Of a DNA stretch of 64,000 bases, positions 1 to 9,415 are shown in pieces (position 1 is the stretch's first letter; each line of letters starts with the position of its first letter). This DNA is from Sediminibacterium roseum (GTDB lineage: Bacteria; Bacteroidota; Bacteroidia; Chitinophagales; Chitinophagaceae). The stretch lies in the NCBI RefSeq assembly GCF_009939005.1, contig NZ_JAACJS010000011.1, positions 619,701-683,700 on the forward strand, written 5' to 3'. Below the pieces are notes generated by a model. It did no database searches. It was not told where the DNA came from and was given only the letters and a program-made list of their open reading frames with translations. Made by a program: the position numbers and the translations under genes.

Positions 1-1740
1 TTCTGCGCAATACACAATCGGGCCGCGTTGCAGTGCGATCTTTCCTGCATTTTCAGCGAGTTGTTCACCCGCTGCAACACGCTTTATTTCCATGGGAAGC
101 ATTACTTCTATTTTGTCGTTCTTCTTCCAGTCCCTTTTGATCACCGCATAACCGTGCTGCATTGTATACTGTGTTGCAACGCCGTTCACTTTAATGGAAA
201 CAGGCTGCACCTGGCTGGTGGTAAAGCGATACAACGAAGAAGGCACCGCTTCATCCTGCGCCCATCCGGGAATGCGTATAAGCATCGCAAATGAAAGTTC
301 CCTTGCAGGAACAACCGTAAAAGAAAGCCCACCATCCCATGGATAATTGTTTTGCTGCACGAGTTCAACCGCCGTGTTCTTTACTGTTAAGCGGGTGTTG
401 CTGTTGATGAAAAGGTTTACAAAAACCTGGTCGTCTTTCTGCGCATACACATATCCTGGCACAGAAGGGATGAGGCGCGCAAGGTTGGTGGGGCAACAGG
501 AACATTCAAACCACCCGGACCGTGTATATTCAATATCCTTGTGTTTGAAATTATTGGTGATCTGCATTGCATTGGTATAGAAAAATGATTTTCCATCCAG
601 GCTAACACCCGAGATCAAACCGTTGTACAAAGTTTTCTCCAGCACGTCAAAGTATTTTGATTCGCCATGGAGCAAAAACATCCTGTAGTTCCAATATACA
701 TTCGAGATGGCCGCGCAGGTTTCGTTGTATGCGGTTGCGTTGGGCAGTTCGTAATTTTCGCCATAGCGTTCTCCGTTGCCGATGGCGCCTACGCTGCCTT
801 GTACGTACATTTTCTTGCCAACCACATTTGTCCAGATTTTGTCAATGGCGTTGAGCAAACTATCGTCGCCCGTTAACGCAGCGATATCCGCAACAGCGGA
901 ATACAAATAACCGGCACGCACCGCGTGGCCTACTGCTTCTTCCTGTTGTTTCACCGGCAGGTGATCCTGCCAGTAGGCTCCATTTTTCCATGGGTCCTTG
1001 TTGTTGGGATCATACCCCTGGTACCTGCCGCGTTCTTCGATAAAAAATTTCGCGGTAGCGAGGTATTCTTTCTTTCCTGTAACACGATACATTTTCACCA
1101 GTCCCATTTCCACGATCTCATGACCCGGCGCAACGTGCTTTTTTCCCGGCCCGAAAACAGAACAAACCAGGTCCGCATTTTTTACAGCGATGTTTAACAG
1201 GTTGGTTTTTTTTGTGGCCATGTAGTGCGCAACAGCGGCCTCGTATAAATGTCCGGCGTTGTACAATTCGTGAGAGAGCTCGCGCTCTTTCTCCCATCTT
1301 TCTTTTCCGGACCATGGATGTACGCTGTCTGGATTGATCGTCCGCGCCGTATACAGGTATCCATCCGGCTCCTGTGCATTTGCAATGTATTCGATGAGAT
1401 GGTCGATGTATCTTTCTTCTGTTTCATCAGGATACAAGGCCAAGGTATACGAAGCGCCCTCAATGGTCTTGTAAATATCGGTGTCATCAAAAGGGAATTT
1501 TGTTCCAAACTTTCCCTTCCTGGCCGCGGCCTTTTTGAAATTGTCGATGCGCCCGGTTGCTTCGCATCTTTTGAAGGATGCCGGAATCGTTGCACGTTTA
1601 TTGACGAGTATTCTCGGCAACCAGAAATTATCTTTCAGCTTAACTGTTGTAAACGGCACTCCCTGGATGGCATAATCGTTCTGCTGCGCAGGCAATGCAG
1701 CAGACAAAGACAGGGCAACCAGGAGCATTAGTGTTTTCAT
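1..1740 (-). CDS. GH127 (DUF1680) beta-L-arabinofuranosidase, C-terminus beyond the window
   Basis: This gene is cut by the left edge; 580 codons are visible. It encodes a secreted glycosidase that should release terminal beta-L-arabinofuranose from arabinan or arabinoxylan side chains. The ATG at 1740 starts a signal peptide (MKTLMLLVALSLSAALPAQQ). The body carries the family hallmark ECSCCPTNLARL near positions 475-510. In GH127 the Cys pair of this motif, with a Glu, binds zinc and supplies the nucleophile. It is the last visible gene of the minus-strand pentose operon, 52 bases after the aldose epimerase, and the gap holds a perfect 8-bp hairpin. The family call is firm from the Cys motif and the alpha/alpha-barrel-like sequence. 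The exact linkage specificity is inferred. Confidence 0.9.
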   Translation of the reverse strand, partial: MKTLMLLVALSLSAALPAQQNDYAIQGVPFTTVKLKDNFWLPRILVNKRATIPASFKRCEATGRIDNFKKAAARKGKFGTKFPFDDTDIYKTIEGASYTLALYPDETEERYIDHLIEYIANAQEPDGYLYTARTINPDSVHPWSGKERWEKERELSHELYNAGHLYEAAVAHYMATKKTNLLNIAVKNADLVCSVFGPGKKHVAPGHEIVEMGLVKMYRVTGKKEYLATAKFFIEERGRYQGYDPNNKDPWKNGAYWQDHLPVKQQEEAVGHAVRAGYLYSAVADIAALTGDDSLLNAIDKIWTNVVGKKMYVQGSVGAIGNGERYGENYELPNATAYNETCAAISNVYWNYRMFLLHGESKYFDVLEKTLYNGLISGVSLDGKSFFYTNAMQITNNFKHKDIEYTRSGWFECSCCPTNLARLIPSVPGYVYAQKDDQVFVNLFINSNTRLTVKNTAVELVQQNNYPWDGGLSFTVVPARELSFAMLIRIPGWAQDEAVPSSLYRFTTSQVQPVSIKVNGVATQYTMQHGYAVIKRDWKKNDKIEVMLPMEIKRVAAGEQLAENAGKIALQRGPIVYCAE

Positions 1741-1764
1741 ATAACGGCAGCGTTCGTTAACTGT

Positions 1765-1785
1765 GAGTGGGGACCCTCCCCACTC
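1765..1785 (-). other. Intercistronic hairpin between galM and the GH127 gene
   Basis: GAGTGGGG (1765-1772) and CCCCACTC (1778-1785) form a perfect 8-bp stem with a 5-nt loop. No T-run follows on either strand, so a terminator is unlikely. An RNA-stability or processing element inside the operon is more plausible. Confidence 0.5.
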
Positions 1786-1792
1786 GTTCAAA

Positions 1793-2920
1793 TCATTTCA
1801 CCGAAAATTTATACTGCGTTACAGAGGTGTATTTCTCTCCCGGCTTTAAGATCGTATTCGGGAAAGCCGGTTGGTTGGGACCATCCGGGAAATGTTGTGT
1901 TTCCATGCAGAACGCCGCGTGTTTGGCATATACGCGGTTGTCTTTCCCATGCAACGTTCCATCAAGGAAATTGCCTGTGTAGAACTGGAGCCCGGGTTCG
2001 GTAGTGAGCACTTCCATCAGCCTTCCGCTGGTTGGATCGTAAGCGGTTGCTACTTTTTCAAGCGTTGTTCCATTTTTATTGAGCACCCAGTTGTGGTCGT
2101 ATCCGCCCGGCACCGCCGCGATTTCCTTACCGATCGCTTTGGCCGATGTGAAATCCATCGGCGTATTTTTAACATCCGGCAACAAACCTGTAGGGATCAG
2201 CAAAGTGTCTACTGCAGTGTATTTTGCGGCATTGATCGTTACCTCATGGTTCAGTATTGTTCCTTCCTTTCCTGCAGACAAATTAAAATAACAATGGTTG
2301 GTGAGGTTAATCGGTGTGGCTTTATCCGTTGTGGCGCTGTAAGCGATCTGTAAGGCATTGTCTGCCGTTAACGTGTACACCACCTCCACTTTCAGGTTCC
2401 CGGGAAAACCCTGGTCTCCATCCGGGCTCGTGTAGGTGAGTTGGAGGCTGCTGTCTCCCGCGGGTTTGCTTGCCTGCCAGATCACTTTGTCGAGGCCTTT
2501 CAAACCACCGTGCAAGGTATTGCCGTTGTTGTTGAGCGGCAATTGGTAGGTCTTTCCATCGAGCGTAAATTTTCCTTTGGCAATGCGGTTTCCATATCTG
2601 CCAACGAGGCAACCGAAATAAGGGTTTTCTTTTTGCAGGTATCCCGCAAGCGAATCGAAGCCCAATACAACATCTCCCATTTTTTTATCCTTGTCGGGTG
2701 TAATGATGCTGGTAACGGTTCCCCCATAGTTGATGATGCTTACCTGCATGCCATTCGCATTGGTAAGCGTATACTGTGTAACGGGTTCGTTCCCCAGAAC
2801 GCCGAAAGGTTTTTCTGTTATGGTTGGTTTCATGTTGGTCGTGTCTTTTGTTTTATCATCGTTGCAGGCCGTGAACAAAGCGGCGCAGGCGGTCAACAAT
2901 AAAAAGAGTTGTTTTTTCAT
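1793..2920 (-). CDS. galM: Aldose 1-epimerase (mutarotase), lipoprotein
   Basis: Galactose-mutarotase family enzyme of 375 residues that interconverts alpha and beta anomers of free aldoses, here probably xylose and arabinose in the periplasm. I take the start at 2920 because MKKQLFLLLTACAALFTAC is a lipoprotein signal with its lipobox Cys at residue 19; an ATG seven codons upstream would spoil it. Family residues are visible: the HGG motif, the NLTNHCYFNL stretch with its catalytic His, the GYDHNW segment, and the Glu of EPGLQFYTGN. It follows araD by 27 bases and precedes the GH127 gene, so it is part of the pentose operon. Its extracytoplasmic position fits monomer production by periplasmic glycosidases. 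Confidence 0.93.
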   Translation of the reverse strand: MKKQLFLLLTACAALFTACNDDKTKDTTNMKPTITEKPFGVLGNEPVTQYTLTNANGMQVSIINYGGTVTSIITPDKDKKMGDVVLGFDSLAGYLQKENPYFGCLVGRYGNRIAKGKFTLDGKTYQLPLNNNGNTLHGGLKGLDKVIWQASKPAGDSSLQLTYTSPDGDQGFPGNLKVEVVYTLTADNALQIAYSATTDKATPINLTNHCYFNLSAGKEGTILNHEVTINAAKYTAVDTLLIPTGLLPDVKNTPMDFTSAKAIGKEIAAVPGGYDHNWVLNKNGTTLEKVATAYDPTSGRLMEVLTTEPGLQFYTGNFLDGTLHGKDNRVYAKHAAFCMETQHFPDGPNQPAFPNTILKPGEKYTSVTQYKFSVK

Positions 2921-2947
2921 GTGGTTGATTTTATATGGCATTAGCTT

Positions 2948-3646
2948 TTAAGATTGTCCGTAATAACTGTCCGGCCCGTGTTTTCTTTCAAAATGTTTTT
3001 TTACCAGTGCATCTTTCAACCGCTGCGCCTGCGGGTTGATCTGTTCCGTTAGAAAAGCCATCTGCGCAATATTTTCCAGCACCGCGCTGTTGTAAACGGC
3101 TTTGGCGGGTGTTTTTCCCCAGGTAAACGGCGCGTGGTTGCCAACGAGCATCATCTCAACGTCTTCATAATTCAATCCCTTCTGCTGCAGGCAATCGATG
3201 ATCTGGATGCCGGTTTCGTATTCGTAGTTCCCTTTGATCATCTCATCATTCATTGGCGCTGCACAGGGTATATCTGCTGTTGTATGATCCGCATGCGTTG
3301 TGCCATACACCGGTATGTCGCGCTGCGTCTGCGCCCATGCCGTTGCATAGGTTGAATGTGTATGAACGATGCTGCCGATGTTTGTCCAGTGTTTGTACAG
3401 AACGGCATGTGTCAACGTATCGGAAGAAGGGCGGAGCGCACCGTGCACTGTTTTTCCGTCGAGATCTACGATCACCATTTTTTCCGGTGTCAATTCCCCG
3501 TAAGGCACACCGCTCGGTTTGATGGCAAAAACATTCAGCGACCTGTCAACCACGCTTACGTTACCAAACGTAAACAACACCAGGCCAAGTTTCGGCAACT
3601 GCATGTTTGCTTCGTAGGCGGCCTGCTGGATGTGTTGGTAGCTCAT
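2948..3646 (-). CDS. araD: L-ribulose-5-phosphate 4-epimerase
   Basis: Cytoplasmic enzyme of 232 residues converting L-ribulose-5-P to D-xylulose-5-P, the last step of arabinose catabolism. The length matches AraD (about 231). The class II aldolase/epimerase fold is shown by FTFGNVSVVDRS, KPSGVPY and the SSDT segment. Zinc ligands are visible in IVHTHSTYATAWAQ (two His) and NHAPFTWG (third His). The open frame extends 33 codons upstream to 3745, but MSYQHIQQAAYEANMQLPKL at 3646 is the natural N-terminus. It lies 99 bases after araB and 27 before galM. Confidence 0.96.
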   Translation of the reverse strand: MSYQHIQQAAYEANMQLPKLGLVLFTFGNVSVVDRSLNVFAIKPSGVPYGELTPEKMVIVDLDGKTVHGALRPSSDTLTHAVLYKHWTNIGSIVHTHSTYATAWAQTQRDIPVYGTTHADHTTADIPCAAPMNDEMIKGNYEYETGIQIIDCLQQKGLNYEDVEMMLVGNHAPFTWGKTPAKAVYNSAVLENIAQMAFLTEQINPQAQRLKDALVKKHFERKHGPDSYYGQS

Positions 3647-3745
3647 GTGGTTGTTGGTTCTGCTGTTAAACCGGGTTAAACGATAAATAAACAAAATGGC
3701 CAAAGAGGTTGATCCCCTCCTGCCCGTCTGCCATAAAACACTCAC

Positions 3746-5470
3746 TCAAATATCCTGCTCACAATATAATACAGTTTGCCCTTCGATAAATGCGCCCAGT
3801 TCTGTGTAACGCCTGTATCGTTTTTCGTAGAGCGGAACCTTTAACGGGTCGGGCTCGTAGTTTGCATCAAAGCCCTGGCCCATGGCGTTCATCGCATCTT
3901 CCACTTTTGGATAAAGACCGGCGGCGGTGGCTGCAAACATGGCTGCTCCCAAAGCGCAGGTCTGTTCGCTTTTGTGGATGCGGATGGGCATGTTCATCAC
4001 ATCCGCCATCATTTGCATGATGAAAGGTGATTTCTTTGCCACACCCCCCAACCCAATCAGCCCGATCACAGGTATGCCTTCTTCCCGGAAACGATCCACG
4101 ATCTTCCTTGCGCCAAAACAGGTGGCCTCTACCAATGCTTTGAAAACACGTGGTGCATCACTCGCGAGATCCAGTCCCGTAAAAGACGCCTTGAGCATCT
4201 GGTTCGCATCCGGTGTGCGGCGGCCGTTGAGCCAATCCACGGCGAGCTCATCATCTTCTTTCAATGGCAATGCTGCCGCCTGTTTGTTCAACGCCTCCAT
4301 TATTTTATCGCTGAGCCCGGCGCGTACCTTTTCCGCTGTGCTGCGGTCTACGACGGTTGTATCCGTCAGCAGGTTGTCAAGCGGCCACTCGATGAGTTTT
4401 TTAAACCAGGCATATGCGTCGCCGAAAGCCGACTGGCCCGCTTCCATTCCCATCATACCTGGAATGATCGAGCCGGGCACCTGACCGCAGATTCCTTTTA
4501 CAAGTTTGCCTTTTACTTCATCAACGGGCGCTACGAGCATGTCGCAGGTAGAAGTTCCCATCACTTTACTAAGATGGTAAGGTTCGATCTGTCCTCCTAC
4601 TGCGCCCATGTGGCAATCGAACGCACCAATGCCAACCACTACATCCGTCGATAGCCCCAAACGCTGCGCCCATGCCGGTGAGAGGTTTCCCGCGGCTTGC
4701 GCGGAGGTATAAGTTTCTTTGAATAATCGCCCGGTAAATCCGTTCAGCAAGCCATCCCAGGAAGAAAAAAATTCGTCGGGTGGCAATCCATCAAACGCTT
4801 CTGCCCATAAACTTTTATGCCCGGCACTGCATACGCCGCGTTTGATCTGCGCCGCATCGTTTCCGCCCGTTAACAAATACGGGATCCAGTCACAATGCTC
4901 CACCCACGAATAAATATTCGTCCGCACTTTCTCATCCTCCCTCAATACATGCAGGAGCTTTGCCCAAAACCATTCGGAAGAATAAATACCGCCAACAAAT
5001 TGCAGGTAATTCACGGGGAATTTTGTCGCATGCTGGTTCAGTTCAGCGGCCTCTTTAACAGAGGTATGGTCTTTCCACAAAACGAACATGGCATTCGGGT
5101 TCTCTTCAAACCCGGGCAACAGCGCAAGCGGCGTTCCTGTTTTGTCAACGGCCACCGGTGTCGATCCCGTTGTATCTACAGAAATCCCTTTTATGTTTTT
5201 TGCGACACCCGGCCCGGCTTTCTCTAAACATTCCCTGATGGTAAACTCGAGCCCCTCTACATAATCTGCCGGATGCTGGCGGAAACGGTTTGTTCCAGGA
5301 TCGCAGTACAACCCTTTCTTCCATCGCGGGTAATAAAAAACCGAGGCGGTTACTTCTTCCCCGTTTGCGGCATTGGCAATGATCGAGCGGACCGAATCCG
5401 TGCCGAAGTCAACGCCGATCACGTAGGCATCGTGGAGCTGGTTGTTTGAAGTTGGGGCAGGTGATTGCAT
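3746..5470 (-). CDS. araB: Ribulokinase, FGGY family
   Basis: ATP-dependent kinase of 574 residues that phosphorylates L-ribulose, the product expected from arabinose isomerase. The N-terminal FGGY domain opens with YVIGVDFGTDSVRSI, the phosphate-binding loop. The C-terminal domain carries GLIGLGGVAKKSPFIMQMMA, typical of ribulokinases and longer than xylulokinase. The length matches AraB. It starts only three bases after the HAD gene stop, so the two are almost certainly translated from one mRNA. Arabinose isomerase (araA), which should supply its substrate, is not in the window. Confidence 0.95.
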   Translation of the reverse strand: MQSPAPTSNNQLHDAYVIGVDFGTDSVRSIIANAANGEEVTASVFYYPRWKKGLYCDPGTNRFRQHPADYVEGLEFTIRECLEKAGPGVAKNIKGISVDTTGSTPVAVDKTGTPLALLPGFEENPNAMFVLWKDHTSVKEAAELNQHATKFPVNYLQFVGGIYSSEWFWAKLLHVLREDEKVRTNIYSWVEHCDWIPYLLTGGNDAAQIKRGVCSAGHKSLWAEAFDGLPPDEFFSSWDGLLNGFTGRLFKETYTSAQAAGNLSPAWAQRLGLSTDVVVGIGAFDCHMGAVGGQIEPYHLSKVMGTSTCDMLVAPVDEVKGKLVKGICGQVPGSIIPGMMGMEAGQSAFGDAYAWFKKLIEWPLDNLLTDTTVVDRSTAEKVRAGLSDKIMEALNKQAAALPLKEDDELAVDWLNGRRTPDANQMLKASFTGLDLASDAPRVFKALVEATCFGARKIVDRFREEGIPVIGLIGLGGVAKKSPFIMQMMADVMNMPIRIHKSEQTCALGAAMFAATAAGLYPKVEDAMNAMGQGFDANYEPDPLKVPLYEKRYRRYTELGAFIEGQTVLYCEQDI

Positions 5471-5473
5471 GTT

Positions 5474-6142
5474 TTATTTTTCGAACAAGCTGTTTAATTG
5501 CGGATCGGTAAAATCTTTCACAAAACAGATGATGTTATCGTATTTGCTGAATTCTTCTTTGGTATGCGTTGTTGTAAGCACCACGCATCGCATGCCTGCA
5601 TTGCGCGCCGCTTCCACTCCTTTTGGTACGTCTTCGAAAACGATACATTCATTGTAAGCAACACCTAACCTGTCTGCACACTTGATGTATGTTTCCGGGT
5701 CGGGTTTGCTCATCACCACATCTTCTGCCGCAACAACAACAGGGAAATATTTTCTTATGTTCAACCCGTCGAGTACAAAATCAATATTGTACAATATCGC
5801 GGCAGAGCCGATCGCCATCCTGATGTTGTGTTCAGATGCACGCGCCAAAAAATCATCGAGGCCGTCCAGCAGTTTCAACAAGGGTTTAAATGCTGCCTGG
5901 TACGCGGTTTCTTTATCGTAACTCATCTTCGTTTTTTCTTCCGTCGTAAAACGCGAAGGGAAAATGCGTTCGAGCAGTTCATCGTTTTTTCCGTAACACT
6001 CTTCCCTCATGCGTTCAAGCGAAAGCGTTGCACCAAGCCCGTTCAGTATGCCGTGCCATGTGTTGATGTGAAACTCCATGTCATCGATCATCGTTCCATT
6101 GAGATCAAACAAAAAAGCCGATCCCGGTTTAATAACATCCAT
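5474..6142 (-). CDS. HAD-superfamily hydrolase (beta-phosphoglucomutase-like), substrate unknown
   Basis: HAD subfamily IA protein of 222 residues. Motif I is FLFDLNGT (residues 11-18); motif II is the Ser of AIGSAA; motif III Lys lies in SKPDPETY; motif IV is the Asp of FEDVPKGVEAARNAG. An alpha-helical C1 cap sits between motifs I and II. The second Asp of the usual DxD motif, the general acid/base of phosphatases and phosphomutases, is Asn here (codon AAT). It lies between xylA and araB, three bases before araB, so a role with pentose phosphates, such as repairing or relieving sugar-phosphate build-up, is likely but unproven. Confidence 0.85.
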   Translation of the reverse strand: MDVIKPGSAFLFDLNGTMIDDMEFHINTWHGILNGLGATLSLERMREECYGKNDELLERIFPSRFTTEEKTKMSYDKETAYQAAFKPLLKLLDGLDDFLARASEHNIRMAIGSAAILYNIDFVLDGLNIRKYFPVVVAAEDVVMSKPDPETYIKCADRLGVAYNECIVFEDVPKGVEAARNAGMRCVVLTTTHTKEEFSKYDNIICFVKDFTDPQLNSLFEK

Positions 6143-6207
6143 TTTTGATCTTTATGATTTTGATTACCGTTTACCATTCCCCTGCACCTGCCTGCCTAAA
6201 ATGAATA

Positions 6208-6240
6208 TATGATTTTCCATGATTTAGATACAAAATCATA
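6208..6240. promoter_or_regulatory. Palindromic operator-like cluster before the HAD-araB-araD genes
   Basis: The 133-base gap after xylA holds TATGATTTT (6208-6216) opposite AAAATCATA (6232-6240), a perfect 9-bp inverted repeat. Nested in it is ATGATTT (6219-6225), 7 bases, then AAATCAT (6233-6239). A further ATGATTTT copy lies near 6153. Such overlapping dyads before araBD suggest an internal operator or promoter; the regulator is unknown. Confidence 0.4.
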
Positions 6241-6275
6241 AAAAACCATATACTCCATCATAAAAACCAGTATTG

Positions 6276-7604
6276 CTAAATATAACGGTTGACCAGGTTC
6301 TCGAGGTATTCCTGTTTGCCGCTCGCTGTTTTTGGTTCTCCGTTGGATGCGGCAAAATCCCTCAATGCCTCGAGCGTGAGTTTGCCTTCCTCGAATTCTT
6401 TTCCTTTGCCGCTGTCGAACGATGCGTACCGGTCTGTGCGGATCTTTTTGTAATCTGATTTTTGTAAAACATTGTCGGCAACGATCAATGCACGTGCAAA
6501 AACATCCATACCGCCGATGTGGGCATAGAACAGGTCCGCGGGATCGGTTGAGTTTCGCCTGCGTTTTGCATCGAAGTTGATACCGCCGCCGCCGAAACCA
6601 CCGGCTTCCAGAATAATGAGCATGGTTTCTGCGAGCTCGTTGATGTTGTTCGGGAACTGGTCGGTATCCCATCCGTTCTGGTAATCGCCGCGGTTTGCAT
6701 CAATGCTTCCCAGCATGCCCGCGTCTGCCGCAACCTGCAACTCGTGCTGGAAAGTGTGGCCGGCAAGCGTTGCGTGGTTTACTTCGATGTTCAGTTTGAA
6801 ATCGTTCAAAAGGTCGTATTGGCGAAGGAAACCGATCACGGTTTCGCTGTCGTAATCATATTGGTGTTTGCTGGGCTCGCAGGGTTTCGGTTCAATAAAG
6901 AATGATCCTTTGAAACCGTTCTTACGCGCATAGTCTTTTGCGGTGTGCAGGAAACGGGCCATGTGTTCTTTCTCCCGCTGCATGTTTGTGTTGAGCAGGC
7001 TCATGTATCCCTCACGTCCACCCCAGAACACATAATTCTCACCACCCAGTGCGATGGTTGCATCAAGCGCCGCTTTTACCTGTGCACCGCCATGCGCGAG
7101 CACATGAAAATCAGGATTGGTGGCGGCGCCATTCATGTAGCGTTTGTTGCTGAACAGGTTGGCAGTGCCCCAGAGCAGCTTAACACCACTTTCGGACTGT
7201 TTCTGTTTTGCATATTCTGTGAGCGCCTGCAATCTTCTTTCGTTCTCTGCAATATCATTGGTATAATCAACCACATCCACATCGTGAAAGCAGTAATAAG
7301 GCATGTTCATCTTGGTGATGAATTCGAAGGCCGCGTCCATTTTGTCTTTGGCCCTTTCAACAGCATCCTGCTTCGCATCCCAGGGATAAACATGTGTGGG
7401 CTCTCCAAAAGGGTCACCGCCATTGCCAACAAACGAGTGCCAGTATGCGCAGGCAAAACGGAGCCATTCTTTCATCGGCTTTCCCGCTACCACTTTGTTT
7501 TCTTCATACCAGCGGAACGCAAGCGGGTTATCGCTTTCCACGCCCTCATATTTTACCTGTCCTATCTCTTTGAAAAATTCTTTGTCGCCTGTTACAACTT
7601 TCAT
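6276..7604 (-). CDS. xylA: D-xylose isomerase
   Basis: Metal-dependent isomerase of 442 residues converting D-xylose to D-xylulose in the cytoplasm. The length is that of class II xylose isomerases. FHDVD (residues 106-110) contains the catalytic His and its Asp partner. [36 protein letters not shown] and GSIDANRGD supply the two-metal site ligands. The reading frame opens at 7712, but [15 protein letters not shown] at 7604 is the true family N-terminus. It follows xylB by 40 bases. Confidence 0.97.
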   Translation of the reverse strand: MKVVTGDKEFFKEIGQVKYEGVESDNPLAFRWYEENKVVAGKPMKEWLRFACAYWHSFVGNGGDPFGEPTHVYPWDAKQDAVERAKDKMDAAFEFITKMNMPYYCFHDVDVVDYTNDIAENERRLQALTEYAKQKQSESGVKLLWGTANLFSNKRYMNGAATNPDFHVLAHGGAQVKAALDATIALGGENYVFWGGREGYMSLLNTNMQREKEHMARFLHTAKDYARKNGFKGSFFIEPKPCEPSKHQYDYDSETVIGFLRQYDLLNDFKLNIEVNHATLAGHTFQHELQVAADAGMLGSIDANRGDYQNGWDTDQFPNNINELAETMLIILEAGGFGGGGINFDAKRRRNSTDPADLFYAHIGGMDVFARALIVADNVLQKSDYKKIRTDRYASFDSGKGKEFEEGKLTLEALRDFAASNGEPKTASGKQEYLENLVNRYI

Positions 7605-7644
7605 TTTATTAAAATTTAGAAATTTATGTTCGTTTGATTGCCTG

Positions 7645-9126
7645 TTATGTATGCAGTTGCTGATCCAATATATTTTTCCATTCAAGATACAGTTCATCAT
7701 AGCGTTTTGCATTTGACGGCTCTATCAGCTGCAAACGCTTCATATTGGCGAACGCTTCTCTCTCACCTGCATACACACCCGCGCCGATGCCCGCGCCGAT
7801 GGCTGCGCCTACGCTCCCATCGCACTGGTACAATTCAACGGGCACGTGCGTGGTGTTCACGAATGCATCCGCAAACACATCACTTAAAAAAAGATTGGCC
7901 CTTCCTGCGCGAATCACGCTTGGCGTTAACCCATTGGCGCGCATGATATCCAGCCCGTAGCGGAATGAAAATGCGATCCCCTCCTGCGAAGCGCGGAAAA
8001 GATGTGATGCTGTATGTTTGTTGAGATCGATGTTGTGTAAATGCGCATGCACCGTTTTGTTGCCCAGCATCCGCTCCGCGCCGTTTCCGAAAGGAAGAAC
8101 AAAAAGGCCGTCGCTGCCTGGGTTGACCTGTTTGGCGGCTTCGTTCATTTGCGGGTAGCTCAGGTGGCCGCCGGTTGTATTTTTGATCCAGCTGTTCATG
8201 ATGCCCGTGCCATTGATGCAAAGCAGTATGCCCAGCCTTTTGTTTTCTTCTGTATGGTTCACATGCGCGAATGTGTTTACGCGAGATTGCCGGTCGTAGG
8301 CAAGCGTATCGCTCACACTGTAAATAACGCCCGAAGTGCCGGCCGTTGCAGCGATCTCACCCGGTTGCAGCACATTCAATGAAAGTGCATTGTTGGGTTG
8401 GTCGCCTGATTTATAAGTTACGGGGATTCCTGTTTTCAAAGACAAGGTCGTAGCCACATCTTCTTTTACAGCGCCGTGTGTTGTAAAAACTTTTTTTATT
8501 TCGGGAACGATGGATGTATCAAAACCATAATAACCGAAAACATCTTTCGACAGTTCATTGTTTGCAAAATCCCAGAAGATGCCTTCAGACAGGGCCGAGA
8601 TGGTAGTGGTTGTATGCCCGCTGAACTTCATCGCGATAAAATCGCCGGGCAGCAACACCTGGTGGATCTTTTCGTACACCGCGGGTTCATTCGTTTTCAC
8701 CCATGCCAGTTTCGATGCAGTGAAATTGCCGGGCGAATTCAGCAAACGCGACAAACATTTTTCTTCACCGATCGCGTGAAAAGCTTCGTTGCCGATTTCC
8801 ACGGCGCGTGAGTCTGACCAGATGATCGAGTCGCGTAATATTTTTTGTTCCTTGTCGATCAGCACAAGCCCATGCATCTGGTACGCGATACCGATCGCAC
8901 CGATTTCTTTTGGATCGTATTTTTTTAGCGCGTGTGCTTTCAGGATCGCTTCCTGTACGTGCAGCCACCACATTTCGGGCGACTGTTCTGCCCAACCCGG
9001 TTGAAGAGAGGTAATGCCTGTTTCGGTTTCGGGGTATTGAGCGGATGCAATGCATTGCTGCGTGTTTGCATCAACCACGGAAACTTTTACAGACGAGGTG
9101 CCAACATCTATACCTAATAATAACAT
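7645..9126 (-). CDS. xylB: Xylulokinase, FGGY family
   Basis: Kinase of 493 residues making D-xylulose-5-phosphate from xylulose and [22 protein letters not shown] is the FGGY N-terminal phosphate loop. MHGLVLID is the substrate-binding stretch conserved in xylulokinases, and [13 protein letters not shown] lies in the C-terminal ATPase core. Length and the neighbouring xylA separate it from glycerol kinase and ribulokinase. It is the first metabolic gene after susD. A CG-centred palindrome 64 bases before its ATG could be its operator, so it may have its own promoter as well as read-through from susCD. Confidence 0.95.
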   Translation of the reverse strand: MLLLGIDVGTSSVKVSVVDANTQQCIASAQYPETETGITSLQPGWAEQSPEMWWLHVQEAILKAHALKKYDPKEIGAIGIAYQMHGLVLIDKEQKILRDSIIWSDSRAVEIGNEAFHAIGEEKCLSRLLNSPGNFTASKLAWVKTNEPAVYEKIHQVLLPGDFIAMKFSGHTTTTISALSEGIFWDFANNELSKDVFGYYGFDTSIVPEIKKVFTTHGAVKEDVATTLSLKTGIPVTYKSGDQPNNALSLNVLQPGEIAATAGTSGVIYSVSDTLAYDRQSRVNTFAHVNHTEENKRLGILLCINGTGIMNSWIKNTTGGHLSYPQMNEAAKQVNPGSDGLFVLPFGNGAERMLGNKTVHAHLHNIDLNKHTASHLFRASQEGIAFSFRYGLDIMRANGLTPSVIRAGRANLFLSDVFADAFVNTTHVPVELYQCDGSVGAAIGAGIGAGVYAGEREAFANMKRLQLIEPSNAKRYDELYLEWKNILDQQLHT

Positions 9127-9189
9127 GTTCTATTTTTGTTTGTGCGGATGCACACCTTCCTTTCTCACTTGCGCACCGTTTCAATTTTT

Positions 9190-9205
9190 CAATATACGCA
9201 TATTG
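9190..9205. promoter_or_regulatory. CG-centred palindrome upstream of xylB, possible operator
   Basis: CAATATACGCATATTG is a 16-bp dyad with one central asymmetry and a CpG at its centre, the usual layout of LacI-family operators. It ends 64 bases before the xylB start. Its half-site differs from that of the operator near the lacI genes. Confidence 0.4.
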
Positions 9206-9212
9206 TTTAAAA

Positions 9213-9238
9213 ACCACCAGGAATCGCTTCCCGGTGGT
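9213..9238 (-). terminator. Possible terminator of the susCD transcript
   Basis: ACCACC (9213-9218) pairs with GGTGGT (9233-9238). After one mismatch GGAA pairs with TTCC, closing on a TCGC loop. On the minus strand the stem is followed by TTTTAAAC, a weak T-run. It may only attenuate read-through from susD into xylB. Confidence 0.4.
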
Positions 9239-9303
9239 AATATACCAACGCTTGCCTAAAAACCTATCCGGAAAAACTACCGACAGTTAGTTTTACTGAA
9301 AGG

Positions 9304-9379
9304 TTTGGAGCCAGGAGCTGGAAACAGAATTTGGAATAACAGTATTGCAAATTTCAAGTTCCCGGCTCCCGACTCTTCC
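9304..9379. repeat. Inverted heptamer-array element between susD and xylB
   Basis: Degenerate 7-nt units of GGAGCYN type (9304-9324) face an inverted set (9352-9379). The arms 9307-9324 and 9352-9369 match as an inverted repeat at 15 of 18 bases. Between them AATTTGGAATA and TATTGCAAATT close on a 4-nt ACAG loop (9339-9342). The design matches the elements in the ribosomal gaps, though the heptamer sequence differs. Confidence 0.65.
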
Positions 9380-9415
9380 CCCCTTGCTGTATCAAATTAT
9401 CCTATCCAAAAAACG

